From Taxillus chinensis (lineage: Eukaryota > Streptophyta > Magnoliopsida > Santalales > Loranthaceae), in assembly GCA_023512835.1 (NCBI GenBank), contig CM042092.1, forward strand, positions 24,417,543 to 24,481,542: a DNA stretch of 64,000 bases, written 5' to 3'. The notes under the pieces are model-generated. The model saw nothing but the letters and a program-made list of their open reading frames with translations. It was not told the DNA's origin and did no database searches. The position numbers and the translations under genes are program-made. Below, one piece after another: positions 55,344 through 64,000 of this stretch. How positions within the stretch are numbered: position 1 is the stretch's first letter; every line of letters begins with the position of its first letter.

Positions 55344-57131
55344 TGTCACGCCCCAATTTCCTTTCACTTGGAAATGGGTAATGACCGCCCATGCCCGCAC
55401 CCAAAGGGTCAAGGGGTTGGTGCAAGCACCTAAAAGAAAAAGGACTTGACATGGGTGCCGTCCCAATCTTGTACAACCAGGCTACATGCCACGGGGCATG
55501 CTCCTGCTCCCAAACCATGCATACAACCACAGATTAAATGATAATCATATCTCAATTTATTACATTTCGTGAGTGCTACACCGAGACTCAGGACCGCAGT
55601 CCTGGCCAAATCTCAAAGGGGGTCCAGTAGTTGTGTCTGGCCCATAAGTCATCTCAACCCACAAGTGTTTGGGTACTCATTCTCAAATACAAGTTCACAG
55701 CATCTCAGTAAATACATTACAAGTACATCTCAGCAAACACAGCTCAAACGCAAGTGTAACTCAGTAATGCAACTCAGGCATACATCTCAACTCAGTACAA
55801 AGTAACTCAGAGAGCACAACTCAAATATATCAATGCAACTCAACAAGCATAACTAAGATATATCAGTGTAAATCAACAGTGCATTCAGCTCATACTGTGC
55901 AACAGCATTCACTAACATTCACAGTTTACATTTCTACCAACATAGGTGTTTTTGAGCTGTTTTGGCAAATCTTTAGACAAATTCAACTCATAATTGTTAC
56001 CTAAATCACTCTATTTTTCACATAAGGGACTTCTGGCTAAATGGGGCAGCCAAAAGAAGCAAAATGAAGGGTGCACGTCATATAGGCCATATGGCGTGCA
56101 AGGGTATTTTTGGCTCCCTACATTCTACACACCTTAGGGATGTCCGGGGTAAATTTTCAGGGTATTTGGACCTACACGCCAATTGGGGATATGACGTGCA
56201 AATTTGTGTGCAGCGATGTTTTTGCACAGTTTTCTTTGTTTTGTTATTCTAAAGACTTCTCTCTAAAGAACCCACCTCCAATTCTGGTTAGTTTGTAAAT
56301 TATTAGGCTTTGAACCTAGGATACCAGGCCTCTTTTCAATTCCAGCCTCTACACTCATGCTTAACCACCCATCCAGACAAACCCAGGCCATCCAAATCAA
56401 TTTTCCCTCAGATATCTGTTGAAAATCTCACAATAAACCAACACGTGCTTATATATATATATATAGGTATATACTCAGCATCACATCCATGACAGGTAAA
56501 AATATAGAATTTTATGAGAGAGTTTCAAGGGTTGATCAAGAAATCCCTACCTCAAGAATTTGGGAATACAACAGATCATTGTATCCTAGCTACCTCGACG
56601 CCTCCAGTCTCCCATCGTCAGCAGGAACCTCAGATCGTCGGCCTTGGATCGTCTCCCTCCCTCTCTGGCCGTCTCTCTCTCTCTGTCTCTCTCTCTCTCT
56701 AACGGCTGCTAGGGTTTGCAAATTAGAAATCCCCTAATTTTAAACCCCTTTTTTCTTTATATATTTTCCCACATAATCAAAACGACGTAGTTTTGATTAA
56801 GTGAATCCGTACATCAAAACGACGTAGTTTTGATTAATCTAAAGCCCAACATCTATAAGCCCAAAGGCCAAGGTTTTCTAACCCATCTCTTAAGCTCAAC
56901 AGCCCAATTCATTAAGCCCAACAAATATTAAAATAAATCCCTTAAATAAATATTATTTACGATATGTGAAATTCCCAAAATACCCCTTAGGGCCTCGAAC
57001 TCCAACTTGAGCCCAAGTATAGTCAAAATTCTTCATTCGATTAACACATCACTGTTCTGATGTTCATTCTCTAAGACAAGGTCTCTTACTTAAGGCTAAC
57101 TCCAAGAACTCCTCAAATACGGGTCCTTACA
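55344..57131 (-). repeat. 3' LTR of the family A gypsy
   Basis: 1788 bp. In element orientation it starts TGTAAGGACCCGTATTTGAG directly after the polypurine tract and ends AATTGGGGCGTGACA. TATATAAAG on the minus strand at 56755-56763 is the likely TATA box. Two copies of a 22-bp ACGT-centred near-palindrome lie just upstream of it (56776-56797 and 56813-56834). CT-rich repeats at 56640-56700 correspond to the leader. Confidence 0.88.
56755..56763 (-). promoter_or_regulatory. TATA box of the family A 3' LTR
   Basis: TATATAAAG on the minus strand. The nearest of two ACGT-centred 22-mers ends 13 bases upstream. Confidence 0.6.
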
Positions 57132-57279
57132 TCCTCTCCCCCTTAAATACTTTTTGTCCTCGAAAAGAAAATTGGGATTGAAAAGAAACGACCACAACCA
57201 ATGAACAAAATATGCATTGGCAAAAGAAATAATCAATATTACCTGATGTTTGATGTTTGCCTTGCCTTCCTCCCCTCTT

Positions 57280-60200
57280 TCAGGGTTGTTCATCCTCGAA
57301 CAGATCAGGATAGTGAGCACGCATTTCAGCCTCACGTTCCCAAGTCTCTTCCTCCATACCTCGGTGTTTTCACAGCACCCGAACGAACAAAATAGTCTTT
57401 CCTCGTAGCTGCTTCTCCCGCCTATCCAAAATGCGTATAGGTGCCTCGACAACCGTCAGATCCTCTTCAATATCCAGAGTACTCTAGTCCAACACATGTG
57501 TGGGATCTGGATGATATGCCCGCAACTGGGATACATGGAAGACATTATGCACCCGACTCAAACTGGGAGGTAATGCCAACCTATATGCAACAGGTCCGAC
57601 CCTACGCAATATCTGAAATGGGCCTATGTATCTAGGAGATAACTTAGACCCCCTTCCAAATCACTTATGTCCCCTACGTGGGGAAACACGATGGAATACG
57701 TGGTCTCCAACCAAAAACTCCAACGGTCGGCGTTGGTGATCTGCATAAGACTTTTGTCTGCTCTGAGCCGTAAGAAGGCGCTGTCTAACCAGCTGTACTT
57801 TTGCCGTAGCCTCTTGGACCAATTGAGGTCCCAACATAGCTGCCTCTCCAGCTTCTGCCCAACACAATGGAGACCGACAGGGTCTACCATACAAAGCCTC
57901 AAATGGGGCCATTCCTATGGAAGCTTGGTAGCTGTTATTATAGGCAAACTCTACCAGGGAAAGGTGAGAAGCCCATGATCCTCCAAAATCAAGCACACAG
58001 GCTCTCAACAAATCTTCCAATGTCTGAATAGTCCTCTCCAACTGACCATCAGTCTCGGGGTGATAAGCAGTACTCAAATTAAGTCGTGTCCCCAATGTTT
58101 CTTGCAAACCACTCCAAAATCGTGAGGTAAACCGTGCATCTCTGTCTGAAACAATAGACACAGGTACTCCATGCAATCGGACAATTTCATCAACATATAA
58201 CTGGCTTAACGTCCCAATGGAGTCTCGCTCCCGAATAGCCAAGAAATGGGCTGATTTGGTCAATCGGTCTATAATGACCCAAATCATGTCTTTTCTCCCT
58301 GAAGTCGTAGGAAGTCCTGTCACAAAGTCCATGGTAATATGTTCCCACTTCCACTCAGCCACAGGCAAAGGCTGCAATTGACCAGCAGGTCGTTGGTGCT
58401 CTGCCTTCACTTGCTGACACGTAAGGCACCGGGAAACAAACTCTGCTATACTTCTCTTCAGTCCCGGCCACCAGAACTGTGCTCGCACGGCGTGATACAT
58501 CTTTGTCCCTCCTGGATGTACCGCCAAACGGGAATGATGAAACTCCCTCATCACATCCTCTCGAAGGAAGGGCAGTACTATCAGGCGCCCCTGAAATCTC
58601 AACTCAGTTCAGCTCCCTCTGTCCACTCTTTTGATATCTCACCAGCCTCTATCTGGGCCCGGATTACTTCACAGTCCACGTCCCCCAACTGTCCATCACG
58701 GACATGTTGATACAACTCTGGCATCACAGTGATAGGACACAGGATTGTTTCCCCGCTGCTAAGATTAGGTTATACCTGAAAGATCGCTAACTGTTCCATC
58801 ATTTTCCATTCTCTCGTGGAAACCTCAGCTTTTCCCTTCCTACTCAGTGCATCTGCAACTACATTCCCCTTCCCAGGCGTGTAGGAGAGTGTAAAATCAA
58901 ACATTTGCAGGTACTTTACCCATCTCCGCTGTCTCAAATTCAGATCCCTCTGGGTGAAGATGTACTGTAGGCTCTTGTGGTCAGTGTATACCACAAATTT
59001 CTCCCCCAACAGGTAATGTTGCCAAGACTTGAGGGCAAAAATAACTGCTGCTAACTCCAAGTCGTGTGTTGGGTAATTTTGCTCATGGGGCTTCAGCTGT
59101 CGCGAGCCATATGCTATGACTTTGTGTTCTTGCATCAGGACACACACTAATCCAACTCGAGATGCATCACAATACACCTCGTATGGCACTCCCTCCTGCG
59201 GTAGACTCAACACCGGTGTAGTAGTCAGACGAGTCTTCAATTCCTCAAAAGCTTGCTGACACTTGTCTGTCTACTCGAATTTGGCTCCTTTCCGTGTCAT
59301 GGCTGTCATCGGTGCTGCCAACCGAGAAAACCCTTCCACAAAACGCCGGTAATACCCCGCCAGACCCAAGAAACTATGGATTTCGAAAATGTTCATGGGC
59401 CTCTTCCAAGATGATACCGACTCAATCTTGGTTGGGTCCACCCTAACTCCTTCGGCGGATACCACATGCCCGAGAAAATGCACCTCTTGCATCCAGAAGT
59501 CACACTTGCTAAATTTAGTATACAATTGATGATCTCGTAGTGTCTGCAACACCACGGTCAGGTGCTCCTCATGCTCAGTTCGTGTCTTAGAGTACACGAG
59601 AATGTCGTCAATAAATACCACCACGAAGGAATCTAGGTATGGGGCAAATACTTGATTCATCAGATGCATGAACACCGCCGGTGCATTCATGAGCCCAAAA
59701 GGCATCACTAACCACTCATAGTATCCGTATCTGCACCTGAATGCTGTCTTAGGGATGTCCTCCTTCCTGACCCTCAACTGATGGTATCCTGAACGTAGAT
59801 CAATCTTTGAGAACCACCGTGCTCCACTCAGCTAGTCAAATAAATCATCGATCCGCGGTAAAAGGTATTTGTTCTTGACCGTCACTTGATTCAGCTTCCG
59901 GTAATCAATACAGAGTCGTAACGACCCGTCTGCCTTCTTAGCAAACAGAACTGGTGCACCCCAAGGTGAGGTACTTGGACGAATGAAACCTTTATCTCCA
60001 AGCTCCTTTATTTGGTTTTGAAGCTCCCGCAACTCGGCAGGTCCCATCCAGTATGCTACTTGTGAGATAGGTCCCACTCCTGGCAAAAGTTCAATTGTGA
60101 ACTCAATACTTCTGTTTGGGGGCAATTCCAACAATTCCCCAAGAAACACATCCTGGAAATTTTCAACAACATCTAGCCACACCCTTTTCTCTAAGTTATC

Positions 60201-62072
60201 CTCCTCAAAGGTTAGAGTGGCAAGTTTATGGGTAATATTACCCCATAGCTCCCTTGTCGGTCCAGCTCTCCCAGCATTCTTATCCCATTCACCCACTAGG
60301 GTACAAGAAGATCCTGTGGGTGAAATAAACAACACTCGTCATCTATAACAATCAATCTTAGCCTGGAAGGCCATCAACCAGTCCATCCCCAGAATCAAAC
60401 TAAAAGTTCTCATGGGCATCACGTACAAATCAAATGAGAGTTCAACATCTCCTATCGTGAGCACACACTCACGACATACTTGGTAAATTGACTCCACACC
60501 TCCCATTGGTGACTCGACCCTCAGAGGTCGATCAGCCCTCATACAATCAAGTCCAAGGCTCTCAACCAAGGACTCTACAATCAGGGAGCACGAAGCTCCA
60601 GTATTAAATAGTACAGCAACAACAGTGCGAGATATTAAAATAGTACCTCGAACTACCGAAGGTCCAGCTCCACCTTCCTCGGAGGGTGATGGTAAGTCCT
60701 CCCTCTCAGCTGGTGTTGAGGTAAGCGCAAACACTCTGCCCTGGCTAGCCCCACCATTTGCCTCTACTACCTTTCCTTTAGTCCCCACCTGGGGTCCACT
60801 TGGATGCCCCTCCGAACCTCCTTGTGGTTGTCTCTCCCCCTGTGGTCTGGTATAGCTATAACCAGCCTGACTGGCTTGCCAAGAACGTGTTGGCCTCGGA
60901 GCTGGGGCTTGAAATTGGGTCCCACTCCTGCCTCCTTGTATTAAACTTCCAGCTCCCCGGCTGTTCCCTCTACTGAAACACACCGCGCTGATGTGTTCTG
61001 TTTTCCCACAGCTGTGACACGTCAGGTGCTGCTTGCGGCACTCACGTTTGATGTGCCCTGACTAGCCACAACAGGTACACCCGCTTGGGAAACTCACAGT
61101 TGAGCCTCCCTGTCCTCCAAAATAACGGGATCGGGATGGAGCCATTGAAACTTGACCCCTGTCCTTGGGAAGAGTCCCACTCCCAGGCTCAACCTTCTGT
61201 CTCTTGGTTTCACCCTGCTTGTCACGCGTACTCTGTTCCAGCCGCTCCTGATGAGCCTGTCTACCCTTTTCTAATCCTCTTTCCACAATCTTTGCTGTGT
61301 CCACGACTTCAGCATAAGTCTTTAATCGCAGCATCTCTACTCTCTACTTCAGGGCAGGTCTGAGTCTCATGGTAAACTTATGGGCCCTCAGGTCCTCCCT
61401 TGAAATTGCTTCTAGACCAAATCGACTCAGCCCTCTAAAATCTCGTTCATACTCTGCCACCGTACGCGCTCCCTGCTTAAGACTGCTGAACTCCTCCTGT
61501 TTCTGCCATCGCAGCGACTCGGGGAAGAACTCCTCATGGAACAACTGGAGGAACTCATTCCAGGACATGGCCTCCATGTCCCGGCTTCCTGAAACGCTAA
61601 GCCACCATTCCAAAGCTTCCTCCTCCAACTATCGGACTGCCAGCCTCACCTTGTCTTCCTCCTGGGGTCGGAGGAAGGAGAATATATGCTCGATCTGTCG
61701 CAGCCAATGCTTTGCTGCTAAAGGTTCAGCTCCTCCCTTGAACCTTGGTGGGTGTTCCTTTCGGAACCGTGTCACCACATCTCCCTCTTCCCGCCTCACC
61801 AGCACTTCCTGCCTACGTGAAGGTCCTGCCTCACGGGGTGGAGAGGGTGGCACTGCCTGTCGTGCCATCATCTCCTGACGTACCTTATTTAGGATCTCCC
61901 CCCTGAGATCCTCACACATTCCCTGCACGTTTTCACTTAAGGCCCGGACTTGTGCCATGATCCGCTCCAGGGGATCATCGCCCTCTACTCGCTGTTCTCT
62001 CTCCTGTCCAGCACGTGCAGAAGATTCATCTTCTATAGCTGGGTTAGCTCGGGCTACTCTCCTAGGAGGCAT
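57280..62072 (-). pseudogene. Gag-pol polyprotein of the Tekay-type gypsy with chromodomain
   Basis: A single frame from MPPRRVARANPA (62072) to a TGA at 57280, interrupted by isolated stops. Gag: FKGGAEPLAAKHWL and WWLSVSGSRDMEAMSWNEFL. Two zinc knuckles: C-x2-C-x3-GH-x4-C at about 61070, and CHSCGKTEHISAVC. Protease: VLFNTGASCSLI at about 60600, where the catalytic Asp is Asn. [35 protein letters not shown]. RNase [17 protein letters not shown]. Integrase: HHSRLAVHPGG, CLTC, MDFVTGLP, VSDRDARFTSRFW, YHPETDGQLERT. The chromodomain near 57380-57290 (LRGKTILFVRVL, KHRGMEEETWERE) marks a Tekay/Del chromovirus. Stops occur at 61629, 61344, 61062, 60339, 59832, 59271 and 58770, with more near 58603, 57658, 57482 and 57370. 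It is inactive but only lightly decayed. Confidence 0.88.
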
Positions 62073-62417
62073 AGTCTACATATTAAACAAGACTAGAGTC
62101 AGCATCTCTCAGGATCTATACACCCTCATCCCCATGGGCTATGAGGTACTCAAGCAACTTTTCACATGTAAACATACAGGATAATCACTCAGAATTTCAC
62201 AGCAAATATCCACAGCAATAATTCTCAACAACAATTTTCAGCAACAATTTTCAGCAACACAACATTCCAAATCATAACATTTATATTGAAATTTAAACTA
62301 GTGCCCTAATGCCAATGCATGTATGCACCCCCAACCCAAATGCAAATGTCCTACTCCTTGGTCTAACTACCCCTGAGTACACCCCAGAAACCCAGATAGA
62401 ACTACGGTGATCAGACG
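62073..62417 (-). other. Untranslated leader of the Tekay-type gypsy, truncated by an insertion
   Basis: Non-coding sequence upstream of gag, with short CAACAATTTTCAG repeats (62225-62262). No primer-binding site is seen before the next LTR begins. Confidence 0.6.
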
Positions 62418-63923
62418 TGTGACAGACAAGATTTTTAGCCTCTCTAAAAGAGCTAGCTAATGTCGTTAAATCTCTCTTCAAAATAATAAATTCCCTAAGT
62501 TTGCACTAAAAGAATAGCAGCAAAAAGGGTCGAACCCACAGGGGATTAACCTAGTTCTCTAGTTCTCAAATCAAAACACCCAATTACTATTGTTCTATAA
62601 AATGTCTTGGCAAAAAGTTTTCTTTTTTAAACTAAAGATCTAATTTTTATTTGGTTTTCTGAATAAACAAAGAAAGTAAACTGGTTTTAGGATTAAGATT
62701 GAAGGATTAAAAGCATCTAGGGTCACAATTTCACCTCCCTATGTTATCTCTACTGGTTCATGGTATTAGGGTTGTCGATTGAAAACATGCTAAACATAAG
62801 CCAAGGACAACAAATGGTCATTGAGGTCCTTTTAAGAGTTGTATGCCAGAATGGTCATCAAAACACACAAACATGCAAAGCCAATAAATCATACTTGCAA
62901 AAGGATAATGATCACACCAATCACAAATAAGTTATGAATCTCAATCCGCCCCAGACTAGGGCTAAGAATACCAAGGTGTACAGCCAAAGATAGAACTTAA
63001 GAACAGATTCATAAAACATGCAAAACTCAATCATCCAAACCCAATATTCATAAACACAGCAAAGCAACAAGGGGGCTACATTGCTCCCCTAGATTAAAAG
63101 AACTACTCACGCATGATTACAAGCAAAACCAAAGCAAGAAAAGCTCAACATCTTCTTCTTGATCACGCGCAGCAAAGCTTCAAATCCAGGCTCCAAAATC
63201 CATGACGGCGCTGCTGCGGCGGCTGCGGCGGCTGCTCTCCTAGGTCAAGGAGCACCTCCAAGTCGTGGAGCCTCTCTCTCTCTCTCTAAAACGTGTAGGG
63301 GGGTTAGGTCTGCATAACGAGGCGTGAGGCTGTATTTATAGAGGTTGGATGGGCCTTGAGGTGTGTAACCTAGCCCATCTATCAAAACGACGTAGTTTTG
63401 ATAAGTAACACTCGAAACTTTAAAATCTCTATCTTCCATCCACAATTTGGACTTGGGCCTTCAGGAACAAATGATCAGCATGGAAAAACGATTGGATCGG
63501 TCCAAAAATATCTCTGCACGCCAATTTGCACGTGATATGGTGAATTCACGTGTACCTCCAAATCAGCTCAAACTTCTCCCCAAGCTTCCTTGCATCCTGT
63601 AGAGGCCTGAGAGGCAAAAATAGGCTTGCACGTGAATTGGGTGAATTCACGTTCAGCTCCAAATGCTCTGAAATTTCTGTGGTAGGTAGATGACATCATT
63701 CTAAGAAACTTTTGTTCTTGCACGCAAATTGTTTGAGGCCATCTACTATGTCAAAAGTGAGGTCCAAAACCTGCCAAAACATCTTAAAAACGCATGTATT
63801 TGCAACTAGCATCTTCCTAGGGTTAGAGCAAATATATATGACATATGAGGCAATAAGGCTCTAATCATGCTCTTAAACATCCTAAATAAACACTAGAATA
63901 ACGGCATAAAATGCGCGTTATCA
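62418..63923 (-). mobile_element. 3' LTR of a Tat/Athila-type Ty3-gypsy element running off the right edge
   Basis: In element orientation the LTR starts TGATAACGCGCATTTTATG (63923) and ends near CTTGTCTGTCACA (62418). Just before its start the minus strand reads GCTTGAGGACAAGCAATGG and CAAGTGTGGTGT, the sequence usually found at the polypurine tract of Tat/Ogre/Athila-group elements. TATAAATA on the minus strand at 63333-63340 is the probable TATA box. GGGTCGAACCCACAGGGG (62529) is also characteristic of these LTRs. The exact outer end could be 62418 or 62420. ORFs in this region are shadows. Confidence 0.75.
63333..63340 (-). promoter_or_regulatory. TATA box of the Tat/Athila-type LTR
   Basis: TATAAATA on the minus strand. 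The same 22-mer found in the family A LTR lies 41 bases upstream (63381-63402). Confidence 0.55.
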
Positions 63924-64000
63924 AATACACCACACTTGAACCATTGCTTGTCCTCAAGCAAAAACATACAAGCATGCAAAAATAAAATAAACACGCAATC
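63924..64000 (-). mobile_element. Internal 3' end of the Tat/Athila-type element
   Basis: Polypurine-tract neighbourhood (minus strand AAGTGTGGTGTATT) preceded by the TTGAGGACAAGCAA hairpin-like block; continues past the window. Confidence 0.65.

Larger units (their letters stand above)
55344..62417 (-). mobile_element. Tekay/Del-type Ty3-gypsy chromovirus (family A), 5' LTR outside the window
   Basis: Read on the minus strand: leader (62417-62073), gag-protease-RT-RNase H-integrase-chromodomain (62072-57280), polypurine tract (GGGGGAGAGGA, complement of 57132-57142) and 3' LTR (57131-55344). The LTR's outer end abuts SIRE-like copy 2 with ATATC as the expected target 5-mer (55339-55343). 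The leader is interrupted near 62418 by another LTR, so the primer site and 5' LTR should lie beyond the window. The two solo LTRs at 1664 and 12255 belong to the same family. Confidence 0.88.

Noticed and set aside
62073..64000. 5' LTR and primer-binding site of the Tekay-type element within the window
   Set aside because: Searched for TGTAAGGACC-type termini and for the complement of TGGTATCAGAGC; neither is present. A Tat/Athila-type LTR interrupts the leader instead.

Overview
This window is plant nuclear DNA, most likely from a eudicot. The evidence is spliceosomal-type introns, AT-rich intergenic sequence, plant gene families (an EDE1/QWRF protein, a P-type PPR protein, relics of 12-oxophytodienoate reductase and U11/U12-65K) and a dense load of Ty1-copia, Ty3-gypsy, PIF/Harbinger and hAT elements. 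I cannot name the species.

Layout. 1-698 (-) is the 5' part of an EDE1-like gene that runs off the left edge. 1257-1663 is a C-rich ~65-bp minisatellite. Three solo LTRs follow, each with recognisable target-site duplications (TSDs): 1664-3647 (+, gypsy, TSD CCAAC), 4781-6599 (-, probably copia, TSD CTAAT) and 12255-14113 (-, same gypsy family as the first, TSD GCTAT/GCTGT). Between them lies a decayed PIF/Harbinger pair (MYB/SANT-like ORF plus transposase, 9719-11829). An OPR relic sits at 16148-16800. The one clearly intact gene is the mitochondrial-type PPR gene at 18353-20182 (+), with a likely 5'-UTR intron and a decayed tandem copy of its 3' end. Exon remnants of the minor-spliceosome U11/U12-65K gene lie at 21422-21610 and 26080-26535, with a hAT relic, itself split by a MITE, between them.

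From about 26550 to 64000 the window is one nest of LTR retrotransposons. An outer copia element survives as three pieces (26550-27578, 30191-30661, 44380-45228). A small copia (27579-30190) and a SIRE-like copia (30662-44374, minus strand, TSD TTTTT) sit inside it. The SIRE copy was in turn invaded by a gypsy element (39192-~42488) and lost sequence there. A second SIRE-like copy (plus strand) starts at 45229; its 3' end is interrupted at 55344 by a Tekay/Del-type gypsy element (minus strand). The leader of that gypsy element is interrupted at about 62418 by the 3' LTR of a Tat/Athila-type element that continues off the right edge.

The most interesting feature is that both SIRE-like copies carry, in the position where SIRE elements have an env-like ORF, a long extra ORF. 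It has an N-terminal plant-transposon-type domain, a long disordered Pro/Ala/Ser-rich middle with a predicted helical segment, and a C-terminal Ulp1/C48-like cysteine protease. The His, Asp, Gln and Cys positions of that protease can still be read in both copies. The SIRE LTRs also carry a dense array of a CTTACTCCG/CGGAGTAAG motif, and two unrelated gypsy LTR families share an identical 22-bp ACGT-centred near-palindrome next to their TATA boxes.
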